Assembly (NCBI RefSeq): GCF_001620365.2
Contig: NZ_LQMT02000031.1
Coordinates: 1 to 42,640 of the forward strand
Reading direction: 5' to 3'
Source: Amycolatopsis keratiniphila subsp. keratiniphila
GTDB lineage: Bacteria; Actinomycetota; Actinomycetes; Mycobacteriales; Pseudonocardiaceae
DNA: 42,640 nt
Below, piece by piece: positions 31,736-38,643 of the stretch. A program made the translations under genes and the position numbers. Every line of letters begins with the position of its first letter. Position 1 is the stretch's first letter. The notes under the pieces were generated by a model. That model was not told the DNA's origin, did not search any database, and saw only the letters and a list, made by a program, of their open reading frames with translations.

Positions 31736-32422
31736 TTACAGCACGTTATGGGTGCGCAGGGCGCTGAGCAGGGCGTCCGGCCGTTCCGTCGTCGGCAGCG
31801 GCTCTACCAGCGCGAACGCGCAGCCGATGTCGCGCGCGGCGCCGTCCGCTTCCTCGCTGTCGCCGATCATGAGCGTTTCCGCCGGTTCGACGCCGAGCCG
31901 CTCGACGGCCGCGCGGAAGATCTCCGGCTCCGGCTTCACCGCCCCGACCTCGAACGACAGGATGAACTCGTCGACGTAGGCGTCCCAGCCCCGGCGGCCG
32001 AACGCGGGCCGGATGTCGAAGGCGATGTTGCTCAGCACCCCGAGCTTCACGCCCTTGCCCGAGACGCCCTTGAGGACGGCCTCGGTGTCCGGGTACGGCG
32101 TCCACTGGGTGGGATCGATCAGCCGGGTGTAGAGCGCGACGGCCTGGTCGGCGTGCGGCACCCCGGACTGCTTGAGGACCTCGAGGTACACCTTCCGGTG
32201 CAGCACCGGGTCGCGGTCGCGGTGGTTCCAGGCGTACAGGTGCTCCTCGTCGAGATCGACGACCTGGCCGACCGGCGCGGTCATCCGGCGCATCAGTTCG
32301 GTCTGGGCTTCGAGGTCCAGGCTCTCGCCCTCGTGGTCGGTGAGGTCGGCGAGCCAGGTCTCGTCCTGTTCGAGCCGGAAGACCGTGCCGGAGAAGTCGA
32401 ACAACACAGCGCGAAAGGTCAC
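31736..32422 (-). CDS. HAD-superfamily hydrolase
   Basis: A 228-aa HAD-IA protein from the GTG at 32422. Motif I reads VLFDFSGTVF: the nucleophile D9 is present, but the second Asp (general acid in phosphatases) is replaced by S11. Motif II is GVLSNIAFD, motif III the Lys in GAVKPEPEIF, and motif IV MIGDSEEADGAARD. With the D+2 residue changed, ordinary phosphatase activity may be weak, or the protein may do different HAD chemistry. Start alternatives are GTG at 32431 and 32440. It lies between cysS and a long hairpin, all leftward. It is an insertion relative to the mycobacterial ispF-cysS order. Confidence 0.82.
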   Translation of the reverse strand: MTFRAVLFDFSGTVFRLEQDETWLADLTDHEGESLDLEAQTELMRRMTAPVGQVVDLDEEHLYAWNHRDRDPVLHRKVYLEVLKQSGVPHADQAVALYTRLIDPTQWTPYPDTEAVLKGVSGKGVKLGVLSNIAFDIRPAFGRRGWDAYVDEFILSFEVGAVKPEPEIFRAAVERLGVEPAETLMIGDSEEADGAARDIGCAFALVEPLPTTERPDALLSALRTHNVL

Positions 32423-32468
32423 GAGGTCCACATTAGCCACGATCGTGGGGTTCCTGCCGCCCTCGGGT

Positions 32469-32525
32469 GTGTCATGAAAGGGTCGTTCCTGACGTTTTTC
32501 GTCCTGAACGACCCTTTCATGACAC
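32469..32525. terminator. Perfect 20-bp hairpin between the PPOX and HAD genes
   Basis: The arms GTGTCATGAAAGGGTCGTTC (32469-32488) and 32506-32525 are exact complements. The interior adds GACG-TTTTT-CGTC, giving an upper helix with a T5 loop. It abuts the stop of the leftward PPOX gene and may end its mRNA. A near-identical half-site appears at 42621-42640, so it belongs to a dispersed family. Confidence 0.75.
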
Positions 32526-32526
32526 A

Positions 32527-32922
32527 TCAGGCCGCGTTGCCGGTGATCTTGGTCGGCGTGATCCGGACCAGCACGCGGACGACGTCCGCCGGCTCCTCCG
32601 GGTAGTCCTTGCCGAGGTACTTGTGCGACAGCTCGTTGATCAGCTCGCGCCCGCCCTCGTCGGTCATCTCCACGGTCCCGCGGATCTCGACGTAGTCGTA
32701 CGGGTTCTCCTGGTCGAAGACCGAGACGGACACCCGCGGGTCCCTGGCCATGTTCCGCTCCTTGAGACGGCCGCGGACGGTCGCGAAGACCACCCTGTCG
32801 CCGTCCCGCTTCGCCCACAGCACGGACGTCTGCGCGGAGCCGTCGGCGTTGATGGTCGCGAGGATCGGGAAGTTGTTGCCGTCGAGGAGTTTCTTGGTCG
32901 CGTCGTTGAAGGTCACACCCAT
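32527..32922 (-). CDS. PPOX-class F420-dependent oxidoreductase, copy 1
   Basis: A 131-aa flavin/F420-binding split-barrel protein of the pyridoxamine 5'-phosphate oxidase-like family. The family pattern is FPILATINADGSAQTSVLWAKRDGDRVVFAT, then LKERNMARDPRVSVSVFDQENPYDYVEIRGTVEM. The ATG at 32922 gives a standard N-terminus; an ATG at 32940 would add six residues. It lies 14 nt downstream of a paralogue with the same layout. A role in deazaflavin-dependent reduction is inferred from the family; no substrate is evident. The stop abuts a strong hairpin. Confidence 0.88.
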   Translation of the reverse strand: MGVTFNDATKKLLDGNNFPILATINADGSAQTSVLWAKRDGDRVVFATVRGRLKERNMARDPRVSVSVFDQENPYDYVEIRGTVEMTDEGGRELINELSHKYLGKDYPEEPADVVRVLVRITPTKITGNAA

Positions 32923-32936
32923 GCCCGAGAGCCTAA

Positions 32937-33332
32937 TCACCGCACGTTCCCGGCGATCCGTTCGACGCGCAGGCGGACGATCACCCGCTCGACCTCGTCG
33001 CCCTCCGGCGGCGGGTCCTGGCCGAGGTACTTGTGGCTGAGCGTCTTCGGCAACGTCTTCCCGGGATCCGGGGTGATCGTCACCGTGCCGCGCAGCTGCG
33101 TGTGCCGGTACGGGTTCTCCGCGTCGGTGATCGAGACGCTCGCGCGCGGATCACGGCGCAGGTTTCGCACCTTCAGCCGGTCTTCGGTGGCGCTGAAGAC
33201 CAGATCGCCGTCGTCGAGGCCCACCCAGACGATCGAGGTCTGCGGGCCGCCGTCGGCGTCCAGCGTGGCCACGGTCGCGAAGTTCTTGCCGTCCACCAGT
33301 GCTCGGACCGGTTCGGGAAGTGTGACTGCCAT
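32937..33332 (-). CDS. PPOX-class F420-dependent oxidoreductase, copy 2
   Basis: A 131-aa paralogue of the preceding gene, with FATVATLDADGGPQTSIVWVGLDDGDLVFSAT, LKVRNLRRDPRASVSITDAENPYRHTQLRGTVTI and the shared C-terminal LSHKYLGQDPP. The two are clearly a tandem duplication, now diverged. It lies 28 nt after the ispF stop in the same direction, so it could be read through from carD-ispD-ispF. Confidence 0.88.
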   Translation of the reverse strand: MAVTLPEPVRALVDGKNFATVATLDADGGPQTSIVWVGLDDGDLVFSATEDRLKVRNLRRDPRASVSITDAENPYRHTQLRGTVTITPDPGKTLPKTLSHKYLGQDPPPEGDEVERVIVRLRVERIAGNVR

Positions 33333-33360
33333 GACAGCCCGAACCGGCTCCCGGCCGCGG

Positions 33361-33831
33361 CTATTCCTGCGAGGGCAGCAGCAGTGCCGTGGCGAACGCC
33401 GCGATGCCCTCGCCGCGTCCGGTGAGGCCGAGCCCGTCGGTCGTCGTCCCGGAGACGCTCACCGGCCCGCCGACGGCCTCGCTCAACACCTTCTGTGCCT
33501 CTTCGCGGCGCTTCCCGACGCGTGGCGCGTTGCCCACGATCTGGACGGTCGCGTTACCGACGGTCCAGCCGTCCGCCTCGACCAGACGCCGCGCCTCCGC
33601 GAGGAATTCGACGCCGTGTTTGCCCGCCCAGCGCGGATCCCCGGTGCCGAACACCGCGCCGAGATCGCCGAGCCCGGCCGCGGAGAGCAGCGCGTCGCAC
33701 AGCGCGTGCGCGGCGACGTCGCCGTCGGAATGGCCCGCGCAACCGTCGACGCCGGGCCAGAGGAGCCCGGCGATCCAGCATTCGCGGCCCGCCTCGACGG
33801 GGTGGACGTCGACGCCGTTCCCGATCCTCAC
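33361..33831 (-). CDS. ispF: 2-C-methyl-D-erythritol 2,4-cyclodiphosphate synthase
   Basis: A 156-aa enzyme of the MEP isoprenoid pathway that cyclises CDP-methylerythritol 2-phosphate with release of CMP. The metal site is D8-V-H10 (GVDVHP) with H42 in GHSDGDVAAHALCDALL. The C-terminal SVSGTTTDGLGLTGRGEGIAAFA carries the nucleotide-binding residues. The length is normal and the motifs intact. The GTG start overlaps the ispD stop as GTGA, as expected for the conserved carD-ispD-ispF order. Confidence 0.96.
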   Translation of the reverse strand: MRIGNGVDVHPVEAGRECWIAGLLWPGVDGCAGHSDGDVAAHALCDALLSAAGLGDLGAVFGTGDPRWAGKHGVEFLAEARRLVEADGWTVGNATVQIVGNAPRVGKRREEAQKVLSEAVGGPVSVSGTTTDGLGLTGRGEGIAAFATALLLPSQE

Positions 33832-34475
33832 AGGGTTTCCTCTTCCCCGGCCCGGGCGATCGCCTCGGCCAGCTTCAGTTCGAACGAATTGGTGACGCGC
33901 ATCGCATCCGGGTGCCCGGCGACGTTGTACGCGCCGTCGAGAGACGGCTTGGCGGCATACGAGAGAAAAGTCTCACGGGTGAAGCCGAGCGGGGTTTGCG
34001 CCGTACGCAGGTATGCGCGGTCTTCGGTCCCTGTAATCACTTTCGCCGCATCAGTCACCTTCACGGTGTCCGCCATCGGCAGTACCGGGACCACGAAGGG
34101 AGATCCGGCACGGACGGCGTCCGTGACGGCACGGACCGTGTCGAGGGGAGTGAAGGCGCGCAGAGCGTCGTGCACGAGGAAAACCGGATTCCCGGTGATC
34201 TCTTTTTCGATGGTGTCGAAAGCATGCTTGAGCGACGAGCCGGGTACTATCCGGCAACGCTCCTCGAAGCCGCTCAAAGCGGCCGAAAACAAATCAGCAC
34301 ACCGCTCGGGGGCCGCTACGACCACCAGATCGAGATCCGGCAGAGCGAGCAGCCCCCGCACAGTGTGCGTGAGTAGCGCTTCACCATTGACCGGCGCGAG
34401 AGCGAGCTCCGCGTCGGAGGCATGGTGTCGAACGACAGTGACGAACACGATTGTGCTCATATGGACGGTGCTCAT
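33828..34475 (-). CDS. ispD: 2-C-methyl-D-erythritol 4-phosphate cytidylyltransferase-like protein with degenerate CTP loop
   Basis: A 215-aa protein in the ispD position (carD-ispD-ispF). The central part is clearly IspD-like: VFLVHDALRAFTP, PVLPMADTVKV and LRTAQTPLGFTRE. The N-terminal glycine-rich loop, normally A-A-G-x-G-x-R...P-K and holding the catalytic Arg and Lys, reads VVRHHASDAELALAPVNGEAL and has neither pattern. The usual S-R/N-x-x-S-V is GSSLKHA, the T-D-D-A motif is absent, and the late F-K-I-T is MRVTNS. It may be a strongly diverged enzyme or no longer an IspD. Two ATGs 15 nt apart lie in a duplicated 11-bp string (34453-34463 and 34468-34478). A TACGAT hexamer at 34485-34490 suggests a leaderless start. 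Confidence 0.75.
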   Translation of the reverse strand: MSTVHMSTIVFVTVVRHHASDAELALAPVNGEALLTHTVRGLLALPDLDLVVVAAPERCADLFSAALSGFEERCRIVPGSSLKHAFDTIEKEITGNPVFLVHDALRAFTPLDTVRAVTDAVRAGSPFVVPVLPMADTVKVTDAAKVITGTEDRAYLRTAQTPLGFTRETFLSYAAKPSLDGAYNVAGHPDAMRVTNSFELKLAEAIARAGEEETL

Positions 34476-34484
34476 ATGTGCGCG

Positions 34485-34490
34485 ATCGTA
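34485..34490 (-). promoter_or_regulatory. Candidate -10 element of ispD
   Basis: TACGAT on the minus strand ends nine bases before the first ATG (34475), so the transcript would begin at or next to the start codon. No Shine-Dalgarno sequence precedes either ATG, in keeping with a leaderless mRNA. The -35 region is not recognisable. Confidence 0.35.
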
Positions 34491-34534
34491 GAGGTATCCC
34501 CCGCAGCCTCACCTGGCGTGGGACACCCGCCGGT

Positions 34535-35026
34535 TCAGACTGCCGCGGTTTCCAGAACTTCGTCGAGGAGGACTTCAGCCTTGTCCTCGTCGGTGCCCTC
34601 CGCGAGCGCCAGCTCGCTGACCAGAATTTGCCGCGCCTTCGCCAGCATGCGCTTCTCGCCGGCTGAAAGTCCGCGGTCCTTCTCTCGCCGCCAGAGGTCG
34701 CGCACCACTTCGGCCACCTTGTTCACATCGCCGGAGGCGAGCTTCTCGAGGTTGGCCTTGTACCGACGAGACCAGTTGGTGGGCTCTTCGGTGTGGGGAG
34801 CACGCAGAACGTCGAAAACCTTGTCCAGTCCTTCTTGCCCGACGACATCGCGAACGCCGACGATCTCGGCGTTGTCCGCGGGCACGCGAACCGTAAGATC
34901 CCCTTGCGCGACTTTGAGGACGAGGTACTTCTTCTCCTCGCCCTTGATCACGCGGGTCTCGATGGCTTCGATGAGTGCGGCACCGTGGTGCGGGTAGACG
35001 ACGGTCTCTCCGACCTTGAAAACCAT
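34535..35026 (-). CDS. carD: CarD-family transcriptional regulator, RNA polymerase-binding
   Basis: A 163-aa essential-type transcription factor that binds the RNA polymerase beta subunit and stabilises open promoter complexes. The N-terminal RNAP-interaction (Tudor-like) domain spans ~1-55 (VGETVVYPHHGAALIEAIE). The C-terminal helical DNA-contacting domain includes W85 in TNWSRRYKAN, the residue known to wedge into the minor groove in mycobacterial CarD. Its length and motifs match the mycobacterial protein closely. It is the first gene of the leftward carD-ispD-ispF set. A TAAGAT hexamer upstream may be its -10. Confidence 0.95.
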   Translation of the reverse strand: MVFKVGETVVYPHHGAALIEAIETRVIKGEEKKYLVLKVAQGDLTVRVPADNAEIVGVRDVVGQEGLDKVFDVLRAPHTEEPTNWSRRYKANLEKLASGDVNKVAEVVRDLWRREKDRGLSAGEKRMLAKARQILVSELALAEGTDEDKAEVLLDEVLETAAV

Positions 35027-35053
35027 GTGTCCTCTGCCCCTTTCGCTGAATTC

Positions 35054-35059
35054 ATCTTA
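35054..35059 (-). promoter_or_regulatory. Candidate -10 element of carD
   Basis: TAAGAT on the minus strand lies 27 nt upstream of the carD ATG. No convincing -35 was seen, which is common for actinobacterial promoters. Confidence 0.35.
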
Positions 35060-35323
35060 GCACGTGCCGACGAGGCCCACCTAGTGGCCCGCGATCGTCG
35101 TCGCAGGTCAGCGGCCTGACGGTGGTCCGCCCGGGGGTTGACAAACCCAATTCGCCCATGCTCACGCTGGTGAGAAGCGAACGATTTCCAAATCCTTTGT
35201 GGACGGTTGATCTTGGGCACGTCACCGCATTGGTGGGGTGCCAACACGCACCGGGTTCTCGGTCCGCGAAGGCGCCCGGCTAGTCTTCGCGGTGAAGAGG
35301 CCGTGAGATGGAAGGACTCCGAC

Positions 35324-36043
35324 GTGAGGCTGCAGAATCGTCGCGTGTTCGGCGCAGGTGTGCTGGCGCTCGGCGCCGCGCTCGTGCTCGCCGGCTGCGG
35401 TGCTGGTCAGATCACCCAGACCGACTCGCAGCAGCCCGCGGTCAACGGGACGTACGCACAGGCGAAGGACCTGGTGCTGCGGAACGCCGCGCTCCAGTTC
35501 CCGACCGAGGGGCAGGCGTACCCGGCCGGTGCCGCCGCGCCGCTGACGCTGACCATCGTGAACCAGGGCAAGCTGGACGACGAGCTCGTCTCGGTCTCCT
35601 CCGAAGCCGCCACCGGTGACGCCAAGATCACCGGCTCCAAGGTCGTCGCCGCGAGCCACGCGCTCGTGATCGGCCCGTCCGACGCGGTCGAGTCGACCAA
35701 GGAGGTCGCGCCGACGAGCGCCCCGTCCTCCGCGCCGCCGTCGTCCTCGGGCGCGCCGTCCTCGTCGGGGGCGCCCTCGTCCTCCGGTGCCCCGTCGAGC
35801 TCCGCCGGGACGGTCACGCCGTCCGCTGGCCCCGAGCAGACCAACGCGCCGGACCAGGTGGGCAAGGCCACCATCGTCCTGCAGGGGCTGAAGCAGCCGG
35901 TGTGGGCGGGCCAGACCATCAAGGTCACCTTCGTCTTCAAGAACTCCGGCTCCATCACCGTGGACCTGCCGGTCGCGGCGCCGTCGCACCCGGGCAGCCG
36001 GGCGCCCGCGCCGGAGAAGGAAGCCGAGGGCGGCGGGCACTAG
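35324..36043 (+). CDS. Secreted lipoprotein, LpqE-like by position
   Basis: A 239-aa predicted lipoprotein. The N-terminus is a signal sequence ending in the lipobox VLAGC with C25. A beta-rich domain (~30-135) follows, then a low-complexity Ser/Pro/Ala/Gly stretch with repeated SSGAPS units (~140-175), a second beta-type segment (ATIVLQGLKQPVWAGQTIKVTFVFKNSG), and a His-ended acidic tail. GTG at 35324 with AAGGA seven bases upstream is the best start. The place between divergent carD and co-directional radA equals that of lpqE in Mycobacterium tuberculosis. Copper-chaperone-type domains have similar layouts, but no metal motif was seen. Function is unknown. Confidence 0.8.
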   Translation: MRLQNRRVFGAGVLALGAALVLAGCGAGQITQTDSQQPAVNGTYAQAKDLVLRNAALQFPTEGQAYPAGAAAPLTLTIVNQGKLDDELVSVSSEAATGDAKITGSKVVAASHALVIGPSDAVESTKEVAPTSAPSSAPPSSSGAPSSSGAPSSSGAPSSSAGTVTPSAGPEQTNAPDQVGKATIVLQGLKQPVWAGQTIKVTFVFKNSGSITVDLPVAAPSHPGSRAPAPEKEAEGGGH

Positions 36044-36052
36044 ATCTCTCGC

Positions 36053-36111
36053 AAGTACATGAAGGCCCCCTTCACAGCGCTAGACGCAATGAAGGGGGCC
36101 TTCATGTACTT
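36053..36111. terminator. Perfect 22-bp hairpin after the lipoprotein gene
   Basis: The arms at 36053-36074 (starting AAGTACATGAAGGCCCCC) and 36090-36111 are exact complements around a 15-nt loop. It starts ten bases after the stop codon, ends in TACTT, and lies 43 nt before radA. A bidirectional terminator is likely. It is also a dispersed-repeat candidate. Confidence 0.75.
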
Positions 36112-36154
36112 GTCGCTCCCCGGGTTTGTCGGTGGTGGCCGCTAGCCTCGCGGA

Positions 36155-37513
36155 GTGGTCAAGAAAGGCAGCACCTACCGCTGCGGTGAGTGCGGGTACG
36201 AGGCGCCGAAGTGGGTCGGGCGCTGCCCCGAATGTCAGGCGTGGGGAACGCTCGAAGAACGCGGCGACGCCCGCCCCGCGATAGCCAGGGTCGCGGCCGG
36301 CGCGCCCAGTGCCCCCGCGCGTCCGATCGGCGAGGTCGACGTCGAGACGGCGCGCGCGAAGCCGACCGGGGTCTCCGAGCTGGACCGGGTGCTCGGCGGC
36401 GGATTCGTGCCGGGCGCGGTCATCCTGCTCGCCGGGGAGCCCGGTGTCGGCAAGTCGACCCTCCTGCTGGAGGTCGCCTACCAGTGGGCGGCCACCGCGG
36501 GCCGCGCGCTGTACGTCACGGGCGAGGAGTCGGCGGGGCAGGTGCGCCTGCGTGCCGAGCGCACCGGCAACGTCCACGACGAGATGTTCCTCGCGGCCGA
36601 GAGCGATCTTTCCGCGATCCTCGGCCACGTCGACGCGGTGAAGCCGGGCGTGCTGATCGTCGACTCGGTCCAGACCATGGCCTCCCCGCAGGTGGAGGGC
36701 GCGCCGGGCGGGGTCACCCAGGTCCGCGCGGTCACCTCCGGGCTGGTCGCGCTGGCCAAGGAACGCGGGTTGCCGATCGTGCTGGTCGGCCACGTCACGA
36801 AGGACGGTTCGGTCGCCGGGCCGCGCGTGCTGGAGCATCTGGTCGACGTCGTCCTGCAGTTCGAGGGCGACAAGCATTCGACGCTGCGGATGCTTCGCGG
36901 CATCAAGAACCGTTTCGGCGCCGCCGACGAGATCGGCTGCTTCGAACTGGTCGAGGAGGGCATCGTCGGCGTGCCCGACCCGTCGGGGCTGTTCCTGAGC
37001 CACACCGCGGAGCCGGTCGCGGGCACCGCGGTCACGGTGACCATGGAGGGCAAGCGGCCGCTGCTGGGCGAGGTGCAGGCCCTGGTGTCGGCGACCCAGT
37101 CACCGCAGCCGCGGCGCGCGGTGAGCGGCCTCGATTCGGCCCGTGTCGCGATGGTGCTGGCCGTGGTGGAGAAGCGGGCGGGTATCAAGGTCGGCGACAA
37201 GGACGTCTACGTCGCGACGGTCGGCGGCATGAAGATCACCGAGCCCGGCATCGATCTCGCGGTGGTGCTGGCGCTGATGTCGTCGGCGCGGGACACCCCG
37301 CTCTCGCCCAAACTCGTCGCGATGGGCGAGGTCGGGCTCTCGGGTGAGGTCCGGCGGGTGCCGAGCGTCGGGCGGCGGCTCGCGGAGGCCGCCCGGCTCG
37401 GTTTCACGTACGCGCTGGTCCCGCCGGATTCCGGCAAGATCCCGCCGGGCATCCGGGTATTGGAGGTCGGTGACGTCGCGAGCGCGCTCAACGCCGCGAA
37501 ACACGCTCGTTAG
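36155..37513 (+). CDS. radA: DNA repair protein RadA
   Basis: A 452-aa RecA-like ATPase that promotes branch migration and recombination intermediates. The zinc finger is C10-x2-C13...C24-x2-C27. Walker A is GEPGVGKST (K100), Walker B VLIVDSVQT, and the RadA-specific KNRFG is at 251-255. The C-terminal Lon-protease-like domain is complete (DVYVATVGGMKITEPGIDLAVVLAL). GTG at 36155. It follows the lipoprotein gene as in mycobacteria. Its 3' end overlaps the convergent anti-sigma-like gene by 4 nt. A disA gene, the usual downstream neighbour, is absent here. Confidence 0.96.
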   Translation: MVKKGSTYRCGECGYEAPKWVGRCPECQAWGTLEERGDARPAIARVAAGAPSAPARPIGEVDVETARAKPTGVSELDRVLGGGFVPGAVILLAGEPGVGKSTLLLEVAYQWAATAGRALYVTGEESAGQVRLRAERTGNVHDEMFLAAESDLSAILGHVDAVKPGVLIVDSVQTMASPQVEGAPGGVTQVRAVTSGLVALAKERGLPIVLVGHVTKDGSVAGPRVLEHLVDVVLQFEGDKHSTLRMLRGIKNRFGAADEIGCFELVEEGIVGVPDPSGLFLSHTAEPVAGTAVTVTMEGKRPLLGEVQALVSATQSPQPRRAVSGLDSARVAMVLAVVEKRAGIKVGDKDVYVATVGGMKITEPGIDLAVVLALMSSARDTPLSPKLVAMGEVGLSGEVRRVPSVGRRLAEAARLGFTYALVPPDSGKIPPGIRVLEVGDVASALNAAKHAR

Positions 37514-38643
37514 GGGCCGTCGTCGTCGGTGATCACCACCGAGATCGTCGTGTCGAACAGGGTCAGCCCCGGCCAGCCCTCCCGTATGTCGTTCGACCGG
37601 ACGGCGCGGCTCCCGACGACGGCCGCCGTCGCCCGGTCGACGATGAACGTGCGTGTCCGGTCGGGCATCGTGACCGAGTACGACAGCGCGGGTCGCCCGT
37701 CAGGAGTCGTCACGGTCTCCAGGGTGATGCCGGGCATTCTCGCGAGCGCTTTGCACAGGGCCACCCGCTGTGCGCCGAAGCCCTGGGACGAGCGGAGCAC
37801 GTTGAAGGCCATCTCGAACATCTCGGGTGCCGAGTTCGGCAGTTCCGCGGGGCGGCCGTCCGGCCAAATGCCGTCGTGGCGGAGCCGGTCGGCCATCTTC
37901 CCGGGGTCGATGGGCAGTTCCTTGAGGAAGTCCGTGGCGGGGTGTGTCCAGCCGCTCTCCGAAGGCAGCCGGTCCTGGGGCGGGAGGACCGGAGGTGGCG
38001 GCGGCGACGACGTCGTGGTGGCGGTCGGCTGCGGCGGCGGCCCGTCGTTCACGCTGACCGAGGACGACGGGCCCGGCAGTGCTTCCCCGTTTCTCTTCGC
38101 CGTCTGGTAGTCGCCCTTGATCCAGCGGATCTCGCCGGTGCCGGTGAACCTGCTCTTGAACGGCTTCCAGCCCGGCGCCGGCAGCCAGCGTTCGAGGATC
38201 TCGTGGGTCTGGTAGACCAGCCCGGACTTGGTGACGCGTGTGGTCCAGGTGGATTCCGTGACGAGCCGGTACTGATCGTCGCGGAGCGGGAAGTCGTCAC
38301 CGTGGAGGGATTCGAGCGCGGCTTCGTTCGGCCCGACGACCGAATGGTCCGCCGGTGCCGGGCCGTCGCCGCCGGTGAAGGCGTTCGTCGCCACGATCCC
38401 CCCGCCGGACACCAGTGCGGCGGCGGCCGCCGCGGCGATCCATCGCCACGCGCCGGGCCGTCTCCTCGCCGGGGGCGTGAGCGTCGGGAGCAGTTCGTCC
38501 TCGACCTCGCCGGCGGCGCGCAGGAGCGCCGCCCTGGCACGGGACAGTTCGTCCCGCCGGGTTACCGGTTCGGCGTGGAGGCAGGCCAGCGCCTCGTCGA
38601 GTTCGGCCTCGGACCACACCTTCCTGACGCTATCGCCGTGCAC
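37510..38643 (-). CDS. Anti-sigma-like single-pass membrane protein (CU044_5270-type)
   Basis: A 377-aa protein. The cytoplasmic N-terminal part (~1-65) begins with WSEAELDEALACLHAEPV, and one transmembrane helix lies at ~68-88. A large extracytoplasmic domain follows, with a Pro/Thr/Ser linker (PPPQPTATTTSSPPPPP). This layout is typical of actinobacterial proteins paired with ECF sigma factors and annotated as the CU044_5270 family. No zinc-binding anti-sigma H-x3-C-x2-C motif was seen. The GTG start lies 14 nt inside the sigma-factor gene, so translation is coupled. It probably binds or tunes the sigma factor; that is inferred from layout and pairing. Confidence 0.75.
   Translation of the reverse strand: MHGDSVRKVWSEAELDEALACLHAEPVTRRDELSRARAALLRAAGEVEDELLPTLTPPARRRPGAWRWIAAAAAAALVSGGGIVATNAFTGGDGPAPADHSVVGPNEAALESLHGDDFPLRDDQYRLVTESTWTTRVTKSGLVYQTHEILERWLPAPGWKPFKSRFTGTGEIRWIKGDYQTAKRNGEALPGPSSSVSVNDGPPPQPTATTTSSPPPPPVLPPQDRLPSESGWTHPATDFLKELPIDPGKMADRLRHDGIWPDGRPAELPNSAPEMFEMAFNVLRSSQGFGAQRVALCKALARMPGITLETVTTPDGRPALSYSVTMPDRTRTFIVDRATAAVVGSRAVRSNDIREGWPGLTLFDTTISVVITDDDGP

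Noticed and set aside
35138..35143. TTGACA as a -35 element for the lipoprotein gene
   Set aside because: No -10-like hexamer is found at a suitable distance downstream.
35700..35815. Tandem repeat in the lipoprotein gene as a possible CRISPR or satellite repeat
   Set aside because: The repeats are short, in frame and encode a Ser/Gly/Ala/Pro linker, so they are low-complexity coding sequence.
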